A stretch of DNA of 64,000 bases, from assembly GCF_964204645.1 (NCBI RefSeq), contig NC_134032.1:14688275-14752274 (forward strand). The letters are read 5' to 3'. The notes beneath the pieces are model-generated. The model saw only the letters and a program-made list of their open reading frames with translations. It was not told the origin of the DNA and did not search any database. This document shows, one piece after another, positions 20,601-30,400 of this stretch; position 1 is the stretch's first letter; each line of letters opens with the position of its first letter. A program made the position numbers and the translations under genes. The DNA comes from Tubulanus polymorphus (taxonomy: Eukaryota > Nemertea > Palaeonemertea > Tubulaniformes > Tubulanidae).

Positions 20601-23600
20601 AGTCGAAACGTCGAATAAACTACACTAGCTCAAGGAATACAGTATTCCTGAAGATGACTATTAGGATATAGTCGAAACGTTGAATAAACTACACTAGCTC
20701 AAGGAAAAATTTCAGACTCTCTTTATTCTTAGTCAGCAGGGATTATTCTATTTGAAGAGACACTTACGCCATTTGTTGTTCATATCATTTGGTGACTTTG
20801 AGCGGAATCTAGAAGGAGCTTCACCACTGCCGGCACCAGGCTGAGCGATTCTCTAAACGTTGAAGAACAAAAAGATGTAACATATGAAGAAATAAAGACA
20901 GAATCTTTTATCTTGAATACTTGAAAGATTTTCGGAATACTTTCATAAAAGGCAACAAGGATTCAGTGTCGTGACATGGGGCATTACAGTCCACTAGCTC
21001 CGTAGATGTGATCACTCTGTGACTGGGTGAACCAGTTTACAGAGAACCCACTAGCTCTGTAGATGTGATCACTCTGTGACTGGGTGAACCCCTTTACCGA
21101 GAACCCACCAGCTGCATAGATGTGATCACTGTGTGACTTGGTGAACCCCTTCATCGAGAACCCACCAGCTCCGTAGATGTGATCACTGTGACTGGGTGAA
21201 CCCCTTTACCGAGAACCCACCAGCTCCGTAGATGTGATCAATGTGTGACTTGGTGAACCCATTCACCGAGCACCTTTTCTGATGGATTCAATGAAACACT
21301 AATGAAAGTGCACAAGTTTTAATAAAACTGTACGATGCATGCATGAAACTCTATGTACATATTGAGCATGCATAAAACATAATCAACTAATCTTACTGAA
21401 TTTTGTTTATTTTCATTGAAAGCGTCGATAAGCGCTTTACTAACTAGAGACTGCGAGCTGATGGAGTTTGACCAATCAAAACTTCTTACTTTCGACATTA
21501 ACGGCTGCGGAGCTGCTGGTCCCCAGCGTGGATACACGGGTCCGTTATATACGGGTCTCGACGGGCTACTCATGAACGACGTATTTTGCCCGAATCTACT
21601 CATTTGAAACGATTTATTGCGGCTGCTGAAAATGAAGAAAATTATGCTCGTAAAACCTTTAATCAATTCGAGCGGTTTCATCGACTGAGTAAGACGAGTT
21701 TAAAGACGAGAAATTCTAGAGTTCCCGAAGATCCGTCATTCCTGGATGGAAGGAGTTTTAAAGGAGAAAATTTCAAATTTCGGGGAAGCATCAGCGCCAT
21801 TTTCATGTCGTAATTACTGTAGACTCCTCCTAGATCAGATCTGGTTTTATAAGAACATTTTATACACTATACATAACCCAACTGTTTCCGATTTGGTAAC
21901 TACTTTCCACTTAGAGATTTCATTACTGCATTGAATGTCTTGAAAGTTCCGAAGAGAAACTAAGCCCCATTTTGCTCATATCAAAGGGGTTTCAAACACC
22001 TTAAAAAGCATTTCGGAGTTTTTAAGAAATCAAGAAGTCGTTGGTAACCTGAAATTGTTGGTCATATTTACCCGTAATTCGAATAATTTCCGGACGTTTG
22101 TGGTTTTCGGTACGTGGTCTAAAATACAACGATCAGATAATTATAATTTAACTCAAACATCGCGAATTTAGAAACGGAATCTTTTTACCATTTTCTTGCG
22201 AGTGGGTTTCCGTTTTTTGCTTTTCTGATTCGAGATCAGTTTCGCAATGTGCGCCGTCTCTTCTGTAACCACGGCGAAACAGATCATCTCGCCATCTTTA
22301 TTCCTTAAAATCATACAAAAAATACAATTAAATACAATCAGACTTGTTTAAAGTCATTATTAGTATAAGTCTTTGTATAACTGAAGTCTTCTTCATTTTT
22401 GAGTCCCAATTTGTGTTTTCAATTCAATTTACTAAGTGTAAGTCATCATTTGGATAAGTCTCATATTACTGAAGTCATCTCAATTTTTGAGTCTCAATTT
22501 CTATTTCTAATTCAATTTACTAAGTGTAAGTCATCATTTGGATAAGTCGTCACATTACTGAAGTCATCTCAATTTTTGAGTCTCAATTTCTATTTCTAAT
22601 TCAATTTACTAAGTGTAAGTCATCATTTGGATAAGTCTCATATTACTGAAGTCATCTCAATTTTTGAGTCTCAATTTCTATTTCTAATTCAATTTACTAA
22701 GTGTAAGTCATCATTTGGATAAGTCGTCACATTACTGAAGTCATCTCAATTTTTGAGTCTCAATTTCTATTTCTAATTCAATTTACTAAGTGTAAGTCAT
22801 CATTTGGATAAGTCTCATATTACTGAAGTCATCTCTATTTTTGAGTACCAATTTCTATTTCTTAGGCCTATTCAATTTACTAAGTGTAAGTCATCATTTG
22901 GATAAGTCGTCACATTACTGAAGTCATCTCAATTTTTGAGTCCCAATTTATATTTGCAATTCAATTTACTAAGTGTAAGTCATCATTTGGATAAGTTGTC
23001 ACATTACTGAAGTCATCTCCAGTTTTGAGTCTCACTTCGTATTTCTAATTCAATTTACTAAGTGTAAGTCATCATTTGGATAAGTCGTCACATAACTGAA
23101 GTCATCCCTATTTTTTAGTCTGTTTTTTTTTATATCCAATTCAATTTACTTCGCGTAAGTTGTCACTCGGATAAGTCAACTGATAAGTCAACTGATAATC
23201 AACGTAAATAAAGATTGTGAGACATACTACGACTTATATCAGTTTCACCATGGCCGATATAGATATTAAAAAGTTTTCAAATCCTTGAAAGTCCATTGGA
23301 CTGATTTTCCGAACAAGAATATTTCATTAATCGATTTAACCGTATTGAAATGAATTATTTTTTAAGTTATGTTTGTCTTTCTTACCTGCTGAATCTGACA
23401 GTGTCTTTCACGGAATGGAGAAAGTCTTCTTGCGTGTTGAATCCAAATTGTTTATACGGAACTGAACTACCGTTGCATTGTCGGTACTCACCTAGAACAT
23501 AAATCAGTTATTACGATAAAAACATATATATAAATCAGTCCTGTATCCCGAGATGCAACGAGATGAACCCCTTCTGGTAGACGTAGGCGTGGCCGCCCCA

Positions 23601-24197
23601 AAACCATATCTTCAACTGGTCTTATCTGGGAACAGGCTCAACACACAGCTAACGACCGGTCCAAATGGAAGAAGTTTGTCATGGCTTTATGTCCCAGAAG
23701 GGATAAAGAGAATTAAGTAAGTAAGTATGATAAAAGTTGTTCGTCCAAAGCTTGGTTTCCAGTGGGTAGATTTGCTTGGTTCAAGTTAACCAGTGGATAG
23801 TTGACACCGGTAAGCCAATTTTCACCAGAGATATAGCCACTGGTCAACTCCAAACCTTTCTTTTCAGTACTGGGTAACTGCTGATTTCAATATCAGGGGC
23901 CAGTTGCACAGTTCGTGACTTAAGTCCAAAAGTGGTCTTAAATCTCAATACTGGTCTTAAGTTGTTAGATTGGCGATGGAACTAAGTTGGTCTCAGAACG
24001 GTCTTAAGTCTAAGCCATGACTGTGCAACCGAAGATAAAATTAATCATAGAAAGTTGACAAATTTCACAATTACTTACTATCTAATTTCCTAATCGGTAA
24101 ACCATCTTTAAAGGGCTGCAGTACAGCCCTCAGCAGCATCTTGACCAGGGTAAGGTCACCCATCGTTGCGCTGATCTGTTGTTGTCGGTAGTTTTGT
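8655..24197 (-). CDS. TDRD7: TDRD7-like protein (LOTUS, dsRBD-like and Tudor domains), 21 coding exons, 3' end not found
   Basis: Exons, minus strand, 5' to 3': 24163-24079 (ATG; exon extends to 24197 as 5'UTR), 23491-23386, 22303-22189, 22118-22072, 21625-21397, 20852-20768, 19860-19672, 18910-18827, 17923-17849, 17770-17651, 17224-17148, 17065-16932, 16274-16190, 15919-15876, 15022-14911, 14648-14529, 14397-14251, 11457-11367, 11267-11169, 10463-10363, 8906-8655. All junctions are GT/AG and phases match, giving 799 codons. Residues about 3-95 are a LOTUS/OST-HTH domain (VKMLLRAVLQPFKDGLPIRK). About 268-338 looks like a dsRBD (CPSKKAAENLAAKNACIAF). About 395-475 is a second LOTUS (PNGLFATRLEVMYKEQY). 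About 490-680 is an extended Tudor (VLFIDYGNTEY). About 690-799 begins another (CYFLDHGDTD). Known TDRD7 acts in germ granules and the piRNA/translation machinery. C-terminal exons are absent downstream. Confidence 0.85.
8947..9234. repeat. 29-bp minisatellite, about 10 copies
   Basis: Unit ATTAACCCTTTAGACTCGAG plus ATACTGTTT, very homogeneous, inside the intron between the exons at 10463-10363 and 8906-8655 of the TDRD7-like gene. Confidence 0.92.
9842..10318. mobile_element. MITE with AACCCTTTCAGTGC ends and expanded tail
   Basis: Left end TTAACCCTTTCAGTGCTGA, right end GCACTGAAAGGGTTAA. The interior has repeated TACACCGCA/TGCGGTGTA inverted motifs and GACAGGTGCTGCCAT. About 62 bp of the right end (TTATTCAGCACTGATTTATA onward) are repeated about three times in tandem. 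Inverted-orientation relatives occur at 31458-31732 and 61243-61535 in MTHFSD intron 4 of both copies. Confidence 0.7.
11580..14213. repeat. 60-bp minisatellite, about 44 copies, each with a hairpin
   Basis: Unit CTCAAGTCAAAAGATCCGAC plus TTGAGCGGAGTCTACTGTAC plus CATCCAACTCAGATATCACT (shown in three parts). CTCAAGTC and GACTTGAG inside each unit are perfect inverted repeats around a 9-nt loop. Occasional units are one or two bases shorter or longer. It fills the intron between exons 14397-14251 and 11457-11367 of the TDRD7-like gene. Long open frames on both strands arise from the 60-bp period. Confidence 0.93.
14660..14876. repeat. Short tandem repeat, TDRD7-like intron
   Basis: Four to five imperfect copies of a unit containing CAGTTACTGAAAGGCTATAG, TTTGAATACCACGGTACA and GGGTCAG. 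It lies between the exons at 15022-14911 and 14648-14529. Confidence 0.8.
15064..15640. repeat. 45-bp minisatellite, about 12 copies
   Basis: Unit TTGGACTAGTAGTCACTGAT plus AAGTAGAGCATGCAGCCAAT plus CTTAG. Two blocks are separated by a TTGCTTTGTCCACAAA interruption at about 15296. It lies in the intron between the exons at 15919-15876 and 15022-14911. Confidence 0.92.
16001..16133. mobile_element. MITE, GTTTCACGAAA family
   Basis: Ends GCCCAGTTTCACGAAAAAGT and, inverted, ACTTTTTTGTGAAACTG. The interior has AAGCCTAAAACGGTTAGGTTT and AACCAATAGCGATT. Relatives are at 30246-30385 and, as fragments, at about 33668 and 63765. Confidence 0.6.
16306..16820. repeat. GGATCAG/CACGGGG minisatellite
   Basis: Tandem array built from about 19-20-bp subunits such as GGCTGGGATCAGCTTCACGG and GGAAGGGTCAGCGCCAATG, organised in longer alternating blocks. 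It lies in the intron between the exons at 17065-16932 and 16274-16190. Open frames on both strands here are repeat artefacts. Confidence 0.9.
17400..17645. repeat. About 20-bp minisatellite
   Basis: About twelve copies of a unit like GGAACTTGAATCCCGAACTG. It ends directly at the splice donor side of the exon at 17770-17651 (the exon's GTAAG lies at 17650-17646). Confidence 0.88.
18160..18745. repeat. 47-bp minisatellite derived from a MITE interior
   Basis: About twelve copies of a unit containing AACAACTTAAGACCAGTCTA, AACTCATTTTGGTTCTATAA and CCAATCT. The CTTAAGACCAGTCTAA core matches the interior of the GGGGCC(A/G)GTTCC foldback elements, so the array probably arose by amplification of a MITE interior. 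Confidence 0.88.
18979..19078. mobile_element. MITE, CCACAGTTGTGAGTTA family
   Basis: Palindromic element of about 100 bp with ends GGACCCAGTTCCACAGTTGT and, inverted, ACAACTGTGGAACTTGG. The interior has GAGTTAA steps. Multimers of the same element occur at 29391-29596, 33169-33370 and 63230-63478. Confidence 0.7.
20208..20706. repeat. 69-bp minisatellite with 138-bp higher order
   Basis: Seven copies of a unit starting CAGTATTCCTGAAGATGACT and ending CTAGCTCAAGGAATA. Successive copies alternate between GGATATAGTCG and GGATAAAGTCG, giving a 138-bp higher-order period. Single diverged copies at about 20070 and 29590 suggest that the unit is the tail of a dispersed element. Confidence 0.9.
20985..21275. 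repeat. About 60-bp tandem repeat
   Basis: Four to five imperfect copies with CCGTAGATGTGATCACTCTG and ACTGGGTGAACCC, between TDRD7-like exons at 21625-21397 and 20852-20768. Confidence 0.85.
22335..23175. repeat. 88/90-bp minisatellite, about 9 copies
   Basis: Unit with TTCAATTTACTAAGTGTAAG, TCATCATTTGGATAAGTC and TGAAGTCATCTCAATTTTTG. Two subtypes (TCTCATATTAC versus TCGTCACATTAC) alternate. It lies between the TDRD7-like exons at 23491-23386 and 22303-22189. A decayed relative is present at 38255-38520, beyond MTHFSD. Confidence 0.9.
23896..24031. mobile_element. MITE, GGGGCC(A/G)GTT family
   Basis: Ends GGGGCCAGTTGCACAGTTCG and, inverted, GACTGTGCAACCG; the interior has CTTAAG and GGTCTTAA steps. 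It lies about 50 bp from the splice donor of TDRD7-like exon 1. Confidence 0.65.
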
Positions 24198-26207
24198 CTA
24201 AAAAGTAAAGACCACACGATTTAATTTTCCAGCAGGGACAGACTCAGAATGAAAGCAGTTCTGAATAAGCCACTTGGTGGCATCTATGGTACAACTTGAT
24301 TGTAGGTAGGCCTAGTAGGTATAGGCCACTGCCCCGCGCGAGGACTCCCGAGCCTATATATCCGCAAAATAGCGTTTACTAATATAATGCCGCATTATTG
24401 GCAAAATATCCACTTCCTAGACCTAGAATCAAATGTCACAATTTGATGGCAACTTAAGATGGCACAGACTTTTAATATATAGAAGACGTGAAGTCCCTAC
24501 TACCGTTTCATAACTTTCACACGTGACAGAACCTCGGCAGCCTGACTATTAATGTAATGTGATGTGAGCCTGATGTCATCTGGAATCGCTGACTCGTCAA
24601 AATTGTCTTACCAAAAACAGATAATACGAAGGACTTCAGATAATGAAAGCGATTCATTGAAATTAGTACCTCGTAATCAAAAAAACCCACCAGTACAGAT
24701 TGAGCAATTCGAATGAGCCGCACGCGTCTGTTCTGCGCGTGCTTCATAAACCTTTACCAGATTCCCGTAATAAAATGCGATAAGATTCTGTAGAAAGCGT
24801 TGATTGAACTGATTCTATCTACTGACCTGTGATTTGAATTAATATCCGGGGTTATTCCTTAATTTCAGGCTGATGTTTCTGTTTTAAGTCCGAAAGATCG
24901 TTCTTAATCCTGTGGAAATGTGAAGGGCGATTTTTTAATTCTTCGATTAGCCGCGAACAGCGCGTAGATTGTTCCGGCGCCACTGAGCAGCGACGACGCT
25001 TGGAAGCTTCGTTAAAAAAGCAAAACATGTTGCTGAATAGTTGACATGGCGATAGCGTAAGCTTCAACTTCTGAAGTAAAACTCTCATGAACCAATAAAT
25101 ATTGAATTTATCAAAAATGTTAAATACATGATAATTCAAAACAAATAAAGAAACATCCAATGGGTATCCATTAAGATAAAGATACTTTCAACGGATCGCC
25201 AGTACATTTGAAATTTAGTTCTGATCGCCAGACACTGCCCAGACCTCAAATGGGAAATCACCTCTGGAATAGAGGAAGTAGTGGATTCGTTTCGAAAACC
25301 TTTAAAAACAGTCACTAAGATATTTTTATTATCATGATATAACACAAATGTTTAAATAAACTTTATGTTTGAAAGAATCGATTACATAATCGAGTAAACT
25401 TGGTGATATTCCGATCAGGGTGCACCGGACGGATCGTGATTTAGTTTTGGTGATAGTTGCGGTATTCAGATGCTTCCCAGGCTTCCGAATTATATGCCGA
25501 ACTGTCGACGCAGTGAACTTTGGGCACAAGCTTCAAAATGCATCAAAACTTATTCAAATTGTATCGATATCACAACTATTGGTTTATTGAATCTTTAGAA
25601 AATGTGAATTTATCGGTTTTCAGGATTATAAAATTTTCTTTTTGTAAAAGATTTCTTCCCCAGTTTGAAATCCGGTTTGAGTTTTGTTCTAGTTTTCAAG
25701 CACCAGCCAGACTATCAATAAATACGAAATCCTTGTACGAATGGTCGAGATCATAATTTGAGTTTTAGAATTTCAAAACCTATAAAAAAGATGAATTTTT
25801 TCGTTAAAAAATATAAATTATAATTTTTGATGATATTCATTACGTTAACACTAATTTTTTTACTTTTTGTGGATAGAAATATGCTCTACGGACCGGGACC
25901 GAGTTTTAATTCTTTTTTCGACGAGCACGTCACGGAGCCCAAGAACCAAGTTCCACTCAGAGTGCCACGTTTTTTGCTTCGTGCAATTCCTAAAATTTCA
26001 CTAATTTCGGTGAGTTAAATCTTCGCATAAATACGTTTTCCCGAAAGACGAATTAATTGTCTAACGTTGGAAACTATGGAAATGGCGTTAAGAGCGCTAG
26101 AAATGTAATTTATCAGGGGTTAAATTTGACTGCGTCGTTGTGTTCTGTTGCAGACTCGAGGGCCGGGAAAACATGTCCGACACTTCTTTCTTTCTCTCGT
26201 GTTATTA
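24198..26207. other. Intergenic region upstream of TDRD7-like, no supported gene
   Basis: The interval holds the unlocated non-coding first exon of the TDRD7-like transcript; an acceptor (TTTTTAG) lies directly upstream of base 24197. Several minus-strand open stretches (24517-24747, 24852-25030, 25160-25345, 25332-25529) have reasonably complex composition, including a Lys/Arg-rich tail ending QKHQPEIKE, but they do not join into a frame I can support and show no family. They may be a decayed transposon or 5' exons. The plus-strand frame at 25827-26018 is likewise unassigned. Confidence 0.4.
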
Positions 26208-26755
26208 CTAATGTCTATTTATTAATGGATGAGACCTGTTTTTCTGGGATATTTTGCTTACTTTTTGGGGTACATACCTCATTTATGTCTTAACAGAATG
26301 CCAAAAATCGCGGACAACAACTGAATATCCGATATATTTCCAGTTCTGTACCAATTAGATGGATTGGCAAAAAGACTCCTTAAGTCCAATTGAATGAGAG
26401 AGAAAATCCTCCATTTTGTCAAATTTCTTGAATTTTTACATTGTCACCATGCCTACAAAATGAAGTTATTTTTCTTGTGGGGTCTCAACAACTAAATCAG
26501 GGTGGCGTAGGCATGGTAACAATGTTCAAATCCAAGAAATTTGACAAAATGGAGGATTTTCTCTCTCATTCAACTGGACTTAAGGAGTCTTTTTGCCAAT
26601 CCATCTAATTGGTACAGAACTGGAAATATATCGGATATTCAGTTGTTGTCCGCGATTTTTGGCATTCTGTTAAGACGTAAATGAGGTATGTACCCCAAAA
26701 AGTAAGCAAAATATCCCAGAAAAACAGGTCTCATCAATTAATAAATAGACATTAG
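26208..26755. mobile_element. Large inverted repeat (arms about 250 bp, loop about 50 bp)
   Basis: The left arm (26208-about 26457) begins CTAATGTCTATTTATTAATG. The right arm (about 26507-26755) is its reverse complement with only scattered mismatches, for instance TTGTCACCATGCC versus TTGTTACCATGCC and GGATGAG versus TGATGAG. There is no coding capacity. A transcript through it would form a nearly perfect 250-bp hairpin. It may be a foldback transposon. It sits between the divergent TDRD7-like and MTHFSD genes. Confidence 0.85.
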
Positions 26756-27404
26756 AACTGTGTGAAAACAAAAAACTGCTTCGTCTGTTGCTCATTTTAC
26801 TTCTTAGCAACCTTGCATATGTGGATAATTTGAAGCAGAGCTTTTTGCTTACATTTTTTCTCTATTTGAGTTCAATTTAGTTTTGGAATTTAAACAAAAT
26901 TCAGGTACTAAAAACAGTCAATGAGTGAAGCCAAAAAAGAGCTATGCTATAGTCTTATATTCTAGCTAGTTTAGGCTAGATAATTACTTCAAAATATGTT
27001 ATGGTTGAATGATAATTGAACAGGTCTCAGATTTGCAGTTTAACTTAAGGCCTATCTAGTATCTAAGATTTAATTAAAGTTAGATAATAATGTATATGAA
27101 ATCATTTTTAAGTATAAAGTTGTCTGTATCTTGACCTGGCACGATAAAGGCTTAGGCTATAGTTTTTGAAATGAATAAGTTATTCATGAAAAAAGTCACA
27201 AGTGATTCAAATTTCAGCTTTTAATTGCTTAGGCTTTTAGCCTATGTTATGTTGTCAAAGGACAACAGTTTTAGGTTCTCTATAGCTATTTCATGTCCTA
27301 GGGCCATGGGAACCAAAAACCTAAATTTAGGGCCTATCTCTGTAGGCGCTATGAATACAGTTGAATATGAATTTTTGTTTGAACATTATTTTTCTTTTCC
27401 ACAG
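26756..27404. promoter_or_regulatory. Upstream region of MTHFSD, promoter not resolved
   Basis: AT-rich sequence leading to a splice acceptor (TTTTCCACAG, ending 27404) that opens the exon with the MTHFSD start codon. The transcription start and a non-coding first exon must lie upstream, but no TATA box or initiator can be picked with confidence. Confidence 0.3.
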
Positions 27405-27434
27405 GGACATTGATCACCCTAATACCTATTGACA

Positions 27435-30400
27435 ATGGCTGAGAACGCAGGAGGTGACAATGCCGCAGTAGCGGAGGTGCCCCCACTATCTCTGCCTGAA
27501 GGTAAAAGAACTTACACCTATTTATGATAATTTTGTTGTCCCCCCTCGAAATATTCTTCATGAGATAATTTTGACTGAGCCTCAATAACTGATGGTAGCT
27601 TAAGTCACATACTCGTCACTGCAGTGGCAAAGGGGTCCAAACATTGCCCACTAATGTGGAGGAACTGGCTGAAATCAACAAGGGCCTCAGGGAGCCAGTT
27701 CCATAGTACAACTTAAGACTAATAGTGGTCTTAAATCTTAAGACTGGTCTTATATTGGCTATAGAACTAAGTGGTCTTAGACTGGTCTTAAGTCTTAAGC
27801 CCTGACTATGGAACCGGCCCCAGAAATTGAACATCACCACAGACTTTTATTCCAGAGAGTTCGTACGGATCAGAGACATCCGATTCCTTGATCCTGAAAT
27901 CCTGTTATGAGGGAGAGGTAGGGTTAGTTGAAGAAGTTGGGTTTGGAATTCACCGATAAAGTGCCTGGATATAGATAAAGCTGATTGTAGTCATCAGCAC
28001 ACACTCAGCTGTTTGTTTTCAGTAGTGAATGATTCTATCTGTTGTACGGTGTGTAGTTAGTATGTATATGTGGGTATTGATAGCTAATATGCACATCTGT
28101 TATCAAACAATCCGGCGGCTGCGTGTCCTGACATGTCCAACCCATGATGAATCTTCCTAGTCGTGACTGCTTAGGGACCGTTCACTAAGGGATCATTAAT
28201 TTATTACGTACGCATTAGGGGAGGGGGGAGGGGTCAGTGCAATAGCGTACTGCAATATTTAATGTATATGAAAAAATGGCCGATTTTGCGTATAGAGGAG
28301 GAGGGGGGTTGAAAAATTCAAATTTTATGCATACGTAATAAATGAATGATCCTGAAGTAAAGTACGCAAAAAATAGTTCTGAGGTCACACTGTTGTATTA
28401 TAATGCCAATCGACGTCCTACCTAGAGAAGTACTTTACGAATGGTACCCGTATGATAACGATATATTTAATTATTTGCGAGATTAGATCAATAATTTTAT
28501 CATACGTATGAAATGATACGAGATGAAACTCTGATATCCGATAGTCTGGGTCATTGCGTCTGACCTTGACCTCCACTATTATAATTGTGTTTATAGGACT
28601 ATATCCAGTGTTTCTACTGACACACAGAACTTTGCGCTGATTCTAAAGTTTAACAACAATGGATTTCGTTTTTTTTTAACACCTCTTCGAGAAAGTGTTG
28701 AACTTTTTTTTTTGTGAACTGGTAAATTTCAGCACTTGTTTTGTTCCATGTGTGGCATTGATAAATGCCAGCAGAAAAGTTCTACCCATAGTTGGTGTTG
28801 AGATGTTATCCCGGGTCAGGTTTTAACTTCAGTGAATTCTGGTTTTGATAAGCAGTATCGACTAGCGTCTATACTAAAAATGTCTTGCTGATATATTTTA
28901 CGATTTAGCTTTTTCCCGGTCGAGGGGGTCGCGAGGCAGCTGGGGCAGTTGTGAGATTCTGCTGTGTCATCGTGGAAGGCCTTTAGAGTTTGAATTCATG
29001 ATCCGGAGCAAGGAATTTAATATTCTCTGACTATTCCGCCCTGAGTTTGAGATCGACGGTCGCCGGTAACACATGTTTGAGACCGTATTGTGTTCGGGTT
29101 GAGATGAGCTAACAGATGTTTAAGCGGCGCCGCCACACCTGCTGCTGCTGCTGCTGCTGTGTAGTGACATTACAAAAAACTTCGCCCTCATTGAAAATTA
29201 ATCGATCTCTTATTGTTTCGATGTTAACAGACCGACAATGATTTAATTAACAATACTTTTCTCGGCTTTTTAGAGGTAACCAAGGCAACAGTACGCAAGA
29301 CTGTATGGGATTACATAATGAAACATCGTTTGGCTAATTTTCCGCTGCCAGTTTATCAGCGTATACCCAATGTGAAGGTAACTTTGTTAACTCAGGATCC
29401 AGTTTCACAGTTGTGAGTTCTAGATAACCCTTGGGTTAAAATTAGTTCATTTTCAATGAGTTAACTCTGAGTGAAATCTTAACTCACAACTGTGGATCTG
29501 GGTCCTGAGTTCTAGATAACCCTTGGGTTAAAATTAGTTCATTTTCAATGAGTTAACTCTGAGTCAAATCTAAACTCGAAACTGTGGAACTGGGTATTGC
29601 TAAAGGCGACTACTGGGATTATGATGAAATGCTGAATAAACCATCGGCTCAAGAAGAAAATCTTTGTTTTGTGGTGGTGGGATTAAAACGTCGCAGTTCC
29701 CGGAAATTCTCTTCAATCAGATGTTTTAATTTGTTGCTATACGTTTCAGGGTGCTGAAGACGCGAGTAAGAAGTTGGCAGAAACGACTGTTTTCAAGAAC
29801 GCCTCTACGATCAAGAGTAACCCAGATAAACCTCAAGAGGCAGCTAGACGACTGGCGTTGGAGGTGAGTGTACCAGGAGCAGGTCGTCATTGCTGCTGCT
29901 GATGATGACGTGTTCAGTTTCGCGAAATAACTCAAATTTGCCTATTTAAACCCGCTTTCGTTTCATGACTGTGACGTATTATGGGACCCTCCTGTTTTTC
30001 AAAAGGACCTGGCTTGTTAATTTCTTATTGAAAACACTACTTAAGGTCACGTTTAAGAATATCAATATATGGACTTTCCAGAGCTTTTAAGTTTTTTTTC
30101 CCCTGAAACCGACCCCTGGGGCCAGTTGCACAGTCGTGACTTGAGTCCAAAAGTGGTCTTAAATCTTAAGACTGGTCTTAAGTTGTTAGATTAGCTATAG
30201 AACTAAGTTGGTCTTAAGTCTAAGCCATGACTATGGAACCGGCCCCTGGGGTCGGTTTCATGAGAACGTTTAAGCTTAAATCAGTTAAGTTTGAATTTTT
30301 GCCCGCATTGGAAACATGAAGTATTAACCAATAGCAATTACACCAATTATTTTAGTTAAAACTGTTTCGTGAAATTGAACCCTGTTCTGACATTTTTCTA

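Noticed and set aside
11580-23175. Regular repeat spacing that resembles a CRISPR array
   Set aside because: Units are directly adjacent without unique spacers, and the window is clearly a eukaryotic nuclear genome.
24517-25529. Possible transposase or gene on the minus strand upstream of TDRD7-like
   Set aside because: Open segments do not join across plausible splice sites into one frame and no conserved motif is recognisable, so no gene is called.
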